Of a DNA stretch of 64,000 nt, positions 1-9,600 are shown one piece after another. Origin of the DNA: Candidatus Zixiibacteriota bacterium. Lineage in GTDB: Bacteria; Zixibacteria; MSB-5A5; UBA10806; 4484-95. The notes beneath the pieces are model-generated. The model saw nothing but the letters and a program-made list of their open reading frames with translations. It made no database searches and had not been told where the DNA came from. Position numbers and translations under genes: made by a program. The stretch spans positions 1 to 64,000 of the forward strand of contig JAAEQD010000062.1 in assembly GCA_024231855.1 (NCBI GenBank). Reading direction: 5' to 3'. Position 1 is the first letter of the stretch. The number at the start of each line of letters is the position of its first letter.

Positions 1-1140
1 ACACCAATCAAGAATGCGGCCGGCGAAACCGAAGGGATATTAGGTACCTGGCATCGTATCACCGAGCAGGTAATCCTTCAAAGAAAAATTGAAAGCGCTG
101 AGCTTCAGTTTAAGAATTTTATCGATTCGGCGCATGATTGGATTTCGGTAAAAGATCTTGAAGGTCGATATATCATTGTTAATAAGGCTAACGCGGAATC
201 GTTTAATCTTCAGCCGGAAGATTTTATCGGCAAAAAACCTGAAGAGATCGTGCCAAATGATATAGCGGATCTAATCAGGAGCCATGACCGATCGGTTATT
301 CGAGATGATAGCTATCATACTTATGAAGAAACAATCCCTCTTCAGGGACGGGACCACCATTTCCAGACTGTTAGATTTCCACTGAAAGATTACAAGGGAA
401 GTACAATCGGTGTTAGCACGATTATGCGTGATGTTACCTCGGAAGTCGATTTAAAAGACCAGCTGGTACAAGCGGGTAAGCTGGCCGCGGTCGGTAAACT
501 TGCCGCCGGCGTGGCGCATGAGATAAACAATCCACTAACAGGGGTTTTGGCTTATGCCGAAGATATGGTAGATGAACTTCCGGATGATAATCCTCATCAG
601 GAAGACTTGAAAGTCATTATCCGGGAGACTCTGAGATGCCGGGATATCGTAAGGAATCTGCTCGATTTTGCCCGTCAGGAAACGCCTAAACTGGAGAGAC
701 TGGATCCAAACCTGATTGTCGACCAGTCGTTATCGTTGGTGGAAAAACTACCTCAATTTAGGAACATTACGCTTGAATTAAATAAATTTGATGAAATTCC
801 TTTTATCAAAGGAGATCCCCATCAACTTCAGCAGGTAATTTTGAATTTCCTGATGAATTCGGCTGAAGCGATGAAAGGCAAGGGAATTATTAAGTTAACA
901 ACCGAATACTTGCGCCGTTACGATAGATGCAATATTGTTGTCGAAGATGATGGTCCGGGTATTCCCGAAAATTTAGTCGATAAAATATTCGAACCCTTTT
1001 TCTCTACCAAGGGAACCAACGGCCTGGGTTTGGCGGTTAGCTGGGGTATTATTGAACGCCACCGCGGTAATATAGAGGTTGAGATGTCTGACAGAGGCGG
1101 CGCTCTTTTTAGAATAGTGTTACCGGCATTTAAAGAATAA
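1..1140 (+). CDS. PAS sensor histidine kinase, 5' end outside the window
   Basis: The frame is open from base 1, so the N-terminus is missing; about 379 residues are visible. The first residues look like the end of an earlier PAS/PAC unit. A PAS domain follows at about visible residues 37-155. The dimerisation/phosphoacceptor domain carries the H-box AHEINNPLTG with His near visible residue 173. A HATPase domain follows, with N-box LNFLMNSAEAM, G1 box EDDGPGIPE, an FEPFFSTK stretch and G2 box NGLGLAVS. The ATG at 250 lies inside the PAS domain and is not the real start. A response regulator begins 44 bases downstream on the same strand, so this is probably a cognate pair. No membrane segment is visible in the part present. 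The sensed signal is unknown; nearby redox/sulfur genes make a redox signal possible, but that is inference. Confidence 0.93.
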   Translation, partial: TPIKNAAGETEGILGTWHRITEQVILQRKIESAELQFKNFIDSAHDWISVKDLEGRYIIVNKANAESFNLQPEDFIGKKPEEIVPNDIADLIRSHDRSVIRDDSYHTYEETIPLQGRDHHFQTVRFPLKDYKGSTIGVSTIMRDVTSEVDLKDQLVQAGKLAAVGKLAAGVAHEINNPLTGVLAYAEDMVDELPDDNPHQEDLKVIIRETLRCRDIVRNLLDFARQETPKLERLDPNLIVDQSLSLVEKLPQFRNITLELNKFDEIPFIKGDPHQLQQVILNFLMNSAEAMKGKGIIKLTTEYLRRYDRCNIVVEDDGPGIPENLVDKIFEPFFSTKGTNGLGLAVSWGIIERHRGNIEVEMSDRGGALFRIVLPAFKE

Positions 1141-1184
1141 TTGATTTTCTGAGATTTTATAGGACAATATTCCGGGAGATAAAT

Positions 1185-1976
1185 ATGGAACGAAAATTGG
1201 GTATTCTAGTAGTGGATGATGAACAAATAGTCTTGGACAGCATCAATAAGCATCTCAGGAAAGACAATTTTTCTGTTCATACTGCGCTTACGGCTCATGA
1301 AGGACTTGATTTGCTGGGTAGAATCGATATCGATATCGTGCTGACCGACCTGATGATGCCGGGTATCGACGGTCTTGAATTGATGAAGATGATCAAAGCC
1401 AAGCATTCTCATATGCCGGTTATTATGATTACAGGTTATGCGACAATTAATACCGCGCTTAAAGCCACCCAGTTGGGCGCTTTTGATTATATCGCTAAAC
1501 CTTTTTCAAAAACAGAGTTAAAAGGTGTTATTATGAGAGCCGTTGAACTGGTGTCCAAAACAGATTCGACCATTGAACCACAAAAGGTCGGCGCGGCGGA
1601 AAAACCTGAAGGTAGTCAGAGCGGCAGAGATTCGTTTAAGACCATTGGTGACCAATCTTGGATTGTTCTTCAGGAAAGCGGCCGTGTATTACTTGGCGTA
1701 GAGCGATCATTTCTTCATGGGGTGGGTAGAATACAAACGATATTTTTGCCATCAAAAGGCGATCAAATTCGTCAGGGAAGCGTATATTTCGAGATATTTT
1801 CCTCAGATCTTCGGGCCCACACGGTAATTTCTCCATTATCGGGAACGGTAGTTGAACTCAACGAACGGGTTTTAAGTAATCCCGAATCACTTATTGAGGA
1901 CCCATATGGCGAGGGTTGGCTGATAAAGATTGAACCATCTAATTTCGATTATGAAAGGAAATTGTTGGGCCTTTAA
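1185..1976 (+). CDS. Response regulator fused to a GcvH-like domain lacking the lipoyl lysine
   Basis: This 263-residue protein has a receiver domain at residues 6-120: acidic pair Asp11/Asp12, phosphoacceptor Asp55 in TDLMMPG, and conserved Lys105 in AKPF. After a short linker, residues about 155-252 resemble the glycine-cleavage H protein: SWIVL, GVERSF, FLPSKGD, ISPLSGTVVELNE and the strongly H-like EDPYGEGWLIKI. In H proteins the lipoate is carried by Lys in an ESVKAAS-type loop. Here that loop reads SSDLRAH, so the lysine position is Asp208/Leu209. The domain therefore probably cannot be lipoylated and may act as a protein-binding or sensing output. There is no DNA-binding domain. An ATG preceded by GGGAG at good spacing supports the start. 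It lies directly behind the kinase and upstream of the DJ-1-like and DsrC-like genes. Confidence 0.88.
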   Translation: MERKLGILVVDDEQIVLDSINKHLRKDNFSVHTALTAHEGLDLLGRIDIDIVLTDLMMPGIDGLELMKMIKAKHSHMPVIMITGYATINTALKATQLGAFDYIAKPFSKTELKGVIMRAVELVSKTDSTIEPQKVGAAEKPEGSQSGRDSFKTIGDQSWIVLQESGRVLLGVERSFLHGVGRIQTIFLPSKGDQIRQGSVYFEIFSSDLRAHTVISPLSGTVVELNERVLSNPESLIEDPYGEGWLIKIEPSNFDYERKLLGL

Positions 1977-2107
1977 ATCGCGAATATTTCGAATCGCTTG
2001 CACTTTTTCCTTTCATAACTCATCGATTAATCTATAATAGAAACACCTATTTCATCATTATAATAAAATATTTAAACTGAACTTCAATTGTATCGAAAAT
2101 AGCTAGT

Positions 2108-2731
2108 ATGGGGCCGGTTGTAAATAAAACAGCGCTGGTGGTTTTGGCCGAAGGTTTCGAAGATATTGAGGCAAGCACTTGTATTGATATATTGAACCGG
2201 GCCGACGCCAGGGTGGTGATAAGCGGCATTGGGGTCAGACCGGTGCATGGGGCGTATGGTTGCGCGATTATAAGTCATACAACGATCGACAAAATCGAGG
2301 GTATCTACGATTGTCTCGTTTTTCCGGGCGGTATCCACAATGCAGAGTTACTGGCTGTGAATCCCGCAGTGCTTAATTTGATACAAAGTCATAATGACGC
2401 TAACAAGCTAATAGCGGCATTTAGTGATTCCGCGGCGTATCTGCTAGCCCGGGCGGCCGCTATCCTCCATGACAAGAAAGTCTCCGGCGATCCGGCGGTT
2501 AACGATTGCTTAATAGCAGGTGGGGCCGTTATTACCGATAAACCGGTTACCGTTGATAATAATATAGTCACGGGATCGGGACCGGGCGCCGCGATGCTGT
2601 TTGCTCTTGAGATAGTAGAACATTTATTCGGGAAGCAAGTCGCCGATAATTTGGCCGGTAATTTGAGGATTGCTCGGCCAATGCGTCTACCTGAAAAAAA
2701 AATAAAAATGAAGACGGTTGCGGGCGACTGA
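2108..2731 (+). CDS. DJ-1/PfpI (ThiJ) family protein without the nucleophilic cysteine
   Basis: The 207-residue protein has the DJ-1/PfpI fold signature: an N-terminal strand ALVVLAEGFEDIEA, which contains the usual conserved acidic residue (Glu21), LVFPGG around residues 70-75, and a long alpha/beta C-terminal part ending ALEIVEHLFG. In DJ-1-type proteins the nucleophile elbow reads A-x-C-A/H-G. Here it reads AAFSDSAAYLL, so the cysteine position is Ser106. Thiol-based glyoxalase, deglycase or redox-sensing activity of the usual kind is therefore unlikely, although a serine or purely structural role remains possible. No strong Shine-Dalgarno precedes the ATG. The gene follows the response regulator by about 130 bases and precedes the double DsrC gene by about 170 bases, so a shared transcript is possible but not shown. 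Confidence 0.85.
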   Translation: MGPVVNKTALVVLAEGFEDIEASTCIDILNRADARVVISGIGVRPVHGAYGCAIISHTTIDKIEGIYDCLVFPGGIHNAELLAVNPAVLNLIQSHNDANKLIAAFSDSAAYLLARAAAILHDKKVSGDPAVNDCLIAGGAVITDKPVTVDNNIVTGSGPGAAMLFALEIVEHLFGKQVADNLAGNLRIARPMRLPEKKIKMKTVAGD

Positions 2732-2900
2732 TAAAATCATTTGTCAGGATTTTGTCGCGGTTATGACATTTCCCCTATGGCGTGGATAGATTCTATCGAT
2801 GCCGGTCAAATGACCTATACTCGCCGCGGTCACGTCAATTATCGCTGAATTCTTTTTTTGCCTTGAAAATAAGATAAATATTCCTTAACTTTCTCCCAGA

Positions 2901-3554
2901 ATGAATAAACAGATAGTCTCTTTTAATCAAAAAAAATACGAATTAGACCGGCATGGCTTTCTGGAGAACGCGGACCGGTGGGATGAAAATTTCGCCGAGG
3001 GGATGGCCGCGATGCTAGGTATCTATGGAGGGCTTACCGTCGACCACTGGAGGATTATAAAGTATCTCAGAAGCAAATTCCTCGATGAAAATACGGTTCC
3101 AGTAATAGTAATCGCCTGTGCTGAAAATAAGCTGAAGTTGAATGAACTTAGAGATCTTTTTCCTCCGGGCTACCATCGCGGCGCTTGCAAGATTGCCGGT
3201 ATCAATTACTCGTTTCTGTGCGAAACCAATATTTGGCTTACCTATGAAACGGCGCCCGCCGCCGAAGCCGAGCATGAAGTCGATGAACTTGGATTTCTTA
3301 AAGATTTCGATAAATGGAATGAGCGATTCGCTCACAGGATTGCCCAAAATTGGGATCTGCCTGAGGGAATCACTGATAGGCATTGGAAAATCATAAATTA
3401 CTTGAGGGAATTCTACGGCAGGACACAGAATATTCCAACTATATTTGATATATGTAAATTAAACAACCTTGAACTGGATGATTTCGGACGGCTTTTCCCG
3501 ACTGGCTACCGTCGCGGTGCCTGCCTGGCCGCCGGATTACCATTTTTAGCCTGA
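2901..3554 (+). CDS. Tandem double DsrC/TusE-family protein
   Basis: The 217-residue protein consists of two DsrC-like units, about residues 1-112 and 125-217, whereas ordinary DsrC/TusE proteins are single units of about 105-115 residues. Both halves carry the family signature: LDRHGFLENADRWDENFAE and VDELGFLKDFDKWNERFA near the start, HWRIIKYLR and HWKIINYLRE in the middle, and LFPPGYHRGACKIAG and LFPTGYRRGACLAAG at the end. In DsrC two C-terminal cysteines eleven residues apart carry the sulfur chemistry. The first half keeps that spacing (Cys96 and Cys107), but Cys107 is internal and not next to the C-terminus. The second half keeps only Cys208 and stops before the second cysteine. DsrC is known as a sulfur carrier and trisulfide substrate linking DsrAB to DsrMK. 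DsrK-like and Qmo genes occur elsewhere in this window. Role here is inferred. Confidence 0.92.
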   Translation: MNKQIVSFNQKKYELDRHGFLENADRWDENFAEGMAAMLGIYGGLTVDHWRIIKYLRSKFLDENTVPVIVIACAENKLKLNELRDLFPPGYHRGACKIAGINYSFLCETNIWLTYETAPAAEAEHEVDELGFLKDFDKWNERFAHRIAQNWDLPEGITDRHWKIINYLREFYGRTQNIPTIFDICKLNNLELDDFGRLFPTGYRRGACLAAGLPFLA

Positions 3555-3776
3555 TAAATACATACCCAAATATAATCGGTACACCACTCCATGACATAGC
3601 CCGGTATATCTTTACCGGGGCATTCGAATAAAACGGAAACGCTGCCGCCACGAATAAGACTTGCCTAAATAGGTAATATTTTATATCTTGGAATAAATGG
3701 CTATGTGACTTGTAAATATACTGCTGTGCCGTTATTTTAGTCTGATTATCTTGACATAAATCAAAAGGAGCAAATC

Positions 3777-5090
3777 ATGACTCTGGATAGATTTTTCAAA
3801 TCGCTGGATCGCCGGACTTTTTTGAAGGTTTTATCATTTACCGGATTATCCGGTCTGGTTTATCCTCGGAAATTGATCGCCCAGTATATCCCTCTGGACA
3901 TCGTCCCGATTATCGTAGTGGAGGATGACACCGCGACTGATTTATATGAAATCAATAGCGAAACCGTTCAAATTATGATGGATACCGCTATTACCGCGTT
4001 CACTCAAGTGCAGGATCCCGGTGAAGCCTGGAAAAGCATATTTCCTGGTATTACTGCCACGAGTATCATAGCCATAAAGGTCAATACCCTTTTTACATCC
4101 ATACCGACTCATCCGGAGGTAACCTACGCGGTCTGCGAGGGATTGAAACTTATGGACTTTGACGGTGAATCATTCCCGGAAAACAACATTATTATTTACG
4201 ATGAGCAAAGCTACCGCCTGAGTCAGAGCGGTTATGAAGTCAATACATCCGATGAGGGGATACGTTGCTATGGTAATAACGAGGCCGGTTACTCCACTGA
4301 ATATTATAATGTCGCCGGCAGGAATCAGCGAATAAGCAGGATTATCACGGAATCGGCTGATTACTTGATTAACATCCCTGTTTTAAAAAACCATTCCATA
4401 GCCGGTGTGACGCTGGCCCTGAAAAACCATTACGGGACCTGTAACGCGCCCGGGCAGTTGCATGGTAATTATTGTGATCCTTATGTCCCGGCTTTAAACG
4501 CGTTGCCGGTAATCAATGATAAACAATGCCTGAATATCTGCGATGCTTTATACGGAATAAGGTCCGGTGGACCGGGCGGTTATCCCCAATTTATAGCAAA
4601 CAGGATTATCATGAGCCAGGATATCGTCGCCGGCGATTGCGTGGGCCGAGACCTGCTCGAGGAAAATGGATGCAATACAATCTGGATGGCCACCCACATA
4701 GACACCGCGGCCACGGATTATGACCTGGGCACCAACGATCCCGATGAAATGGATATCACTCATATCATAAACCCAACCACGGGAATCGATGATAATAATC
4801 CATCCCTCCCGAATCAATTCAAATTGAGGCAAAATTTCCCAAATCCGTTTAACTCGGAAACCCGTGTACAATTTTATGTCCCGAATTCAACGGAGACATC
4901 CCTCCGGATATTTAATATTCAGGGACAATCTGTGCGTGTGCTTGTGGAAAAAACCACTCCGGCGGGCTGGCATAATATTACCTGGAATGGCAGAGATGAT
5001 TCCGGCAATATGGTAGCCAGCGGTGTATACCTGTGTCGGATGCAGGCCGAGCGGTTTAATAAGTCGATTATCCTTGAATTTCTCAAATGA
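3777..5090 (+). CDS. DUF362 protein with twin-arginine signal and C-terminal sorting domain
   Basis: The 437-residue protein starts with a twin-arginine signal, DRRTFLKVL at residues 11-19 followed by a hydrophobic stretch, and AAAAGGAG lies just upstream of the ATG. The central 300 residues resemble DUF362: SIIAIKVNTLF, YLINIPVLKNHSIAGVTLALKNHYG and later IVAGDCVGRDLL. The last 90 residues (from about 348) form an FlgD/Por-type sorting domain, with NFPNPFNSETRVQFYVP and SGVYLCRMQ. DUF362 proteins are poorly understood, and some carry ferredoxin domains; no Cys cluster is seen here. The combination implies folded export by Tat and then surface delivery or anchoring through the C-terminal domain. 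It heads a tight cluster with a lipoprotein, a second DUF362 protein and a large outer-membrane protein. Confidence 0.87.
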   Translation: MTLDRFFKSLDRRTFLKVLSFTGLSGLVYPRKLIAQYIPLDIVPIIVVEDDTATDLYEINSETVQIMMDTAITAFTQVQDPGEAWKSIFPGITATSIIAIKVNTLFTSIPTHPEVTYAVCEGLKLMDFDGESFPENNIIIYDEQSYRLSQSGYEVNTSDEGIRCYGNNEAGYSTEYYNVAGRNQRISRIITESADYLINIPVLKNHSIAGVTLALKNHYGTCNAPGQLHGNYCDPYVPALNALPVINDKQCLNICDALYGIRSGGPGGYPQFIANRIIMSQDIVAGDCVGRDLLEENGCNTIWMATHIDTAATDYDLGTNDPDEMDITHIINPTTGIDDNNPSLPNQFKLRQNFPNPFNSETRVQFYVPNSTETSLRIFNIQGQSVRVLVEKTTPAGWHNITWNGRDDSGNMVASGVYLCRMQAERFNKSIILEFLK

Positions 5091-5194
5091 TCAGAGTTAT
5101 CGATTTCAACAAGATTCTAAGTCTCGGTCGGTATGATGTAATTACCCCAAAACGATACCGGCAACGGAGTCATTTAACAACAGCGAGGTATATA

Positions 5195-5743
5195 ATGCGA
5201 TTGGTCATAAGTTTGACTTTGATAGCACTATCGATTCTAATCCTGACATGCAGCAAAGAAAAAGCCACGGAAGACGATGGGATCATCTTGATCGAAGATT
5301 TGCTGGTGGAGAACAATGAAATAACCGGCTGGACATATTACGGTACCAACTGGGTCGCCAACAATATCACGGAACTAACCACCTATATCAACGGCGCCGC
5401 TGATCTGTATCAACGTCACGGATTCGAGGAAGCCGCTCATCAGGCTTATGAAGGTTCAATTGATGATGCCACTCGCTTCTTGAGCGTTACCGTCTACAAT
5501 ATGGGTAGTGAATCCCATGCCGGTGATACATATGATGACCCGGAAACCGGCCTTGGAGGGGCGACCGATTGGACCGATGGCGCCGGACAAAGAGCCCATT
5601 ACATTCGATACGGAGGTTTGTCGCAAATACTGGCCTTCCATTCCGATGCCTATTTTGTTTACCTCGAAATTAACTACGATTCCGATGAAAGCCTTAATAT
5701 ACTCAAGCAATTCGCTTTAAATATCGACGGCAAGATTCAATGA
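5195..5743 (+). CDS. Small putative lipoprotein of unknown function
   Basis: I place the start at 5195, where ATG is preceded by GCGAGGT at suitable spacing and the product begins with a clean signal sequence, MRLVISLTLIALSILI, ending at a lipobox-like LTCSK. A longer reading starts at 5087 and overlaps the previous stop by four bases (ATGA), but its first 36 residues look unlike a signal peptide. The mature protein of about 160 residues is acidic and rich in Tyr, Asn and Gly, and has no motif I recognise. It shares operon position with the DUF362 genes on both sides; its stop overlaps the next start (ATGA at 5740). The function is unknown; a periplasmic or outer-membrane partner of the DUF362 proteins is possible. 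Confidence 0.72.
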   Translation: MRLVISLTLIALSILILTCSKEKATEDDGIILIEDLLVENNEITGWTYYGTNWVANNITELTTYINGAADLYQRHGFEEAAHQAYEGSIDDATRFLSVTVYNMGSESHAGDTYDDPETGLGGATDWTDGAGQRAHYIRYGGLSQILAFHSDAYFVYLEINYDSDESLNILKQFALNIDGKIQ

Positions 5744-6651
5744 AGCGAAGGGATTTTATCAAATCCAACGCGGCGGCAATCCTGGCGGGATGCCTGCCGT
5801 TTAATAATCTATTGGCCAATACAGTCAAATCCGTTGTCTGGGAAGTTGCCGGCGCTTCGATTGAATCTTTCACGGCTTTGTTTGCCCGTCTGGGTGGATT
5901 GGAGAAGTTCATAAAATCCGATATAACCAGGGCCACAATATTGATAAAGCCTAATATCTGCCTTCCCTTGCCGCCGTCAAGCGCCACCACGACATCACCT
6001 TCGGCGATCGAAGGCTTATGTGAGTACCTGATAGAGGCCGGCGCGAAAAGAATAATAATAGCCGATCATACGCTGCAGGATACGGATCGGTTTAATAAGA
6101 TACTATTGCATGAAATCGCGGGTACTTACCCCGAAGTTAAACTGGTATTGGCTAACGAACAGCGATATTACAGCCCGGTTGGAGTAAATGGCAAAGAACT
6201 GAAACAGACCGAGATTATGAAACTTGTCCGGAAAGCCGATTTACTGATCAATATGCCGACCGCCAAACATCATTCGGCAACCCATGTCAGTCTGGCGACA
6301 AAAAACCTGATGGGTATGATTTGGGATAGAGCGGAGTTCCATACCGGATTGGATCTACATCAAGCCATAGGAGATTTGACCCTGGCCATTCGTCCCCAGT
6401 TGAATATTATCGATGCCGGCAGGATTCTTCTAAACGGTGGACCAACTGGTCCCGGCCCTATAATTAACGAAAACCGTCTATTCGCGAGTACGGATATAGT
6501 GGCGGTTGACGCTTTAGTCGCGTCTCGCTACGATTTCGGCGGCAAGAGTTTTCCCCCTGATCAGATCGCTCATCTCAGAGCCGCTTATCAAAATGGCGTA
6601 GGCGAGCTTGATCTTGATAATATCGAGCTCAAGCAAATCGAGCTGGAATAA
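5740..6651 (+). CDS. Second DUF362 protein with twin-arginine-like signal
   Basis: The 303-residue protein begins MKRRDFIKSNAAAILAG, a twin-arginine-type signal. The body matches DUF362: TRATILIKPNICLPLPP, a strand-rich middle, KADLLINMPTAKHHSATHVS, LATKNLMGMIWD and later STDIVAVDALVASRYDFGG. It is paralogous to the protein encoded at 3777-5090 but has no C-terminal sorting domain and ends soon after the core. Its start overlaps the lipoprotein stop by four bases, so translation is likely coupled. A large outer-membrane protein starts about 30 bases after its stop. No Cys cluster for an iron-sulfur centre is visible. An envelope redox or assembly role is possible, but nothing in the sequence fixes the substrate. 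Confidence 0.85.
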   Translation: MKRRDFIKSNAAAILAGCLPFNNLLANTVKSVVWEVAGASIESFTALFARLGGLEKFIKSDITRATILIKPNICLPLPPSSATTTSPSAIEGLCEYLIEAGAKRIIIADHTLQDTDRFNKILLHEIAGTYPEVKLVLANEQRYYSPVGVNGKELKQTEIMKLVRKADLLINMPTAKHHSATHVSLATKNLMGMIWDRAEFHTGLDLHQAIGDLTLAIRPQLNIIDAGRILLNGGPTGPGPIINENRLFASTDIVAVDALVASRYDFGGKSFPPDQIAHLRAAYQNGVGELDLDNIELKQIELE

Positions 6652-6679
6652 TACGGGAGTTTAACAATCGTAATTGGTA

Positions 6680-9600
6680 ATGTTATTTAAAACCCCGATC
6701 AATCGACTTCTTAATATTATCGGTAAAGCATTTAACATAGTATTCTGTTTAGTTGTCGTCATATTATGCGTTCCGGATGTTATTGCCGCGCAAAGAGTAA
6801 ATATAAACCGCTCATTCCCGGTTATTAGAGCTGAAAATCGTCTCTGGTTTGGTACTCCCGATGGATTGTATCAATATGATCCCGGTGATAATTCTTTTAA
6901 GCGTTTTAACATTTCGACCCAACAAGAAACGTCTAATGTAAAGCAACTTTATTACAATGATGAAATCTTGTGGTGCGGCAGCGGCGAATTCCTGGGAGCG
7001 TTGCATATTCGCCTAAATGAATGGCTGCTATATGATACCTCTGCCGGTTTGCCGTCAAACAGTGTCAACGGCCTGGTCCTAACCGATGATTACGCCTGGG
7101 CGGCCACCGACCGGGGAATCGCCAGGTTCGATTTGTTGATCGAGGAATGGGAAGTTTACGACCAAAGCGATTGCCCGATAGACGGCCCGGTTAACGATAT
7201 TGTTGCCCTAGAAGATAACCTGTGGTTCGTGACCGGTAATAGTCTGGTGGAATACGACCCGTATTTCGAAAAATGGCGTCGGTTTGGTATCAAGACGGAT
7301 TCCGCTTTCGAACTCAACCGCGGATTCCTGTTCGGCGATGAGCTATGGCTGACTGGTGATAATGGAATCCTACGATTTAATCCGGAAATGCAAACATGGC
7401 GGACATATTTACAATCACATTTTACCTCTGAAAAACTAATTGAATTGTTTATTGAGGATGATTTGCTGTGGGCGGTGACTCAGGATGGTCTGTTTGGGTT
7501 TAGCCTTGAAACGGGAGTTTGGAAAGCGTTTGAGGGTAACAGTTATCTGAATAGCGCGAATCTCGTGAACGCCTATATTGACCGCTCGGAAATCTGGATA
7601 CTCCTCGATGATGAGGTCCGGGTATGGAGTCGCGACGATAACAGTTGGGAAATTATAGATTACGCCTCGGGGCTTTCCAGCGCTGATTATCAAGCGCTGT
7701 ATGTAGACGGGGGCAGCGTATATTTATTCAATCCCGAAGCAACTGATTATCGTTTATCAGCGAACGAGGTTTGGCGGCAATATCGATTGGTTCACGGTGC
7801 CGGTTTCGTTGATAAATTCGGCCGGCAGGTATTTAAAGATTTATTGGATAATGAATCAGGCGGGCATATCGATCTGGGTAATTATGATTGGAGTTGGGCC
7901 GGCACCCGAATGACATTTATCCGGGATTATCAGAAAACCACTACCGATTCCGGGGTTGATGATCAGATCGTAATTTCATCCGGCGAACGTTTTGATATTA
8001 AAAGCCGAATAAACCTGGGCGAGTACAGGAGCTTATCGGGATACTATAACAATATCGATTACGGCGAAACGGAGTACGGTATTCGATATCGCGGACACAC
8101 CACAGATTACTTTCGAGAATTTAACTGGGGCGATTATACTCTCGAGGCGGGGAATAATCCTTTTGCTCAACAGGTCAGGCTATTCGGTAGTAACATCTGG
8201 CTGAGGGCCGGCTCGAAAACGCGCAGGTTCAAGCGGAGCCGGTTTAACCTGAAAGCGTATTCCGGTGAGCAGCAAACCCGAAAGACCTATGAGAATTTCC
8301 GGGGCGCCACCAATGAAATCGATCTTATAGTTGCCGATACGACATACCTGAAGCGCCAGTTTTACGCGATTCCCGATCCGGCTAATTTATCCGAATTTGA
8401 ACAGATATCGATATATATTGACGATCTGAATCATGCGACCAACTCCGCCAATACCATTATTAACCAGACTATCGCGGGGGTAACCGGCGACTATGATTTA
8501 CAGGTGGCTGGGGAGGATTATTATATTTACGAAACCCACAATACTATTCGTTTTATGAAAACTATAGGCCCTGATCACAGGGTAGTCGCGCGATACACCT
8601 CGGGTTCATTTCGATCGGAAGTAGTTTTGTGGTTTGATAATAATACGAACACCGCCCGCCGGAATGTCTATTATCTGGGTGGCACAGGTATTATCCCGTA
8701 TTCTTTTAACATCGAAATTACCGACTCGACAGGCAATCCTCATCCGATTAGTGAATTTGATATTGATGACAACGGCGATAATTTGGTTGATGCCGACCGG
8801 ATTGACTATCAGAACGGACTTTTAATATTCCCGGATAGCCAGCCATTTCCGCCGGAAGTGTACGATCATGATCAGCCTCAATCTTATTATCAGCTCAGGA
8901 TTCAATACCAAACAGACGTTTCGCTTATTCAATTACAAAACCGCAACCTCGTTCGCGGCAGTGAAAATCTTAAGCTTGATGGTACTATTGCGGTTGCCGG
9001 CAGCGATTATGTGATTGATTATACTAATGGTACACTCGTGTTCGTTCGAGACGGAGTGGTTAGCGCCGATACCCGGATTGAAATCGAATATCAATACTAC
9101 CTTATGAATTTTACCTGGCAGGTTCACGGCGCGAAGCTTACCTGGAATCCCGGCGATGATTTATTGTTACAGGGTGAATGGCTGCAATTACCCTTTGAGG
9201 ATGGCAATCAGGCTGATATTAATACCAAAAATCTATTCACGTTAAACGGCGAAATTCGTCGGCGAATCAACGGTTTTGATCTGAAGATGGTTCCCGCGTT
9301 AGCCTATAACTTTGAAGATAATAACTTAACCGGTGTCAGTTGGGAAGGATTACTTAGTTCCTCTACCGTTCGTTTTCAATCACTTATCAATTATTTCTCC
9401 GAAGGTTACATAAACCTTTATAGACCACAGTTTATGTTTGGTGATATTAAACAGCAAATTCAATTAAGCGCCTCCGCCGATGTTCGCGAGGATACCCGTA
9501 TCTTGGTAGAATGGGATAAGTCCGAAGGTTTCAGTATCGAGTCATCATTGACGCCGGAAGACCGAACGGGAAAAATCGGGTTATTGTTCCAGCGAAACCT

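Noticed and set aside
5087..5194. Longer start of the lipoprotein gene overlapping the DUF362 stop
   Set aside because: The extra 36 residues would precede a clear signal peptide; the ATG at 5195 has GAGGT upstream.
6674..6679. TTG start of the large outer-membrane protein
   Set aside because: An ATG two codons later gives the same signal peptide.
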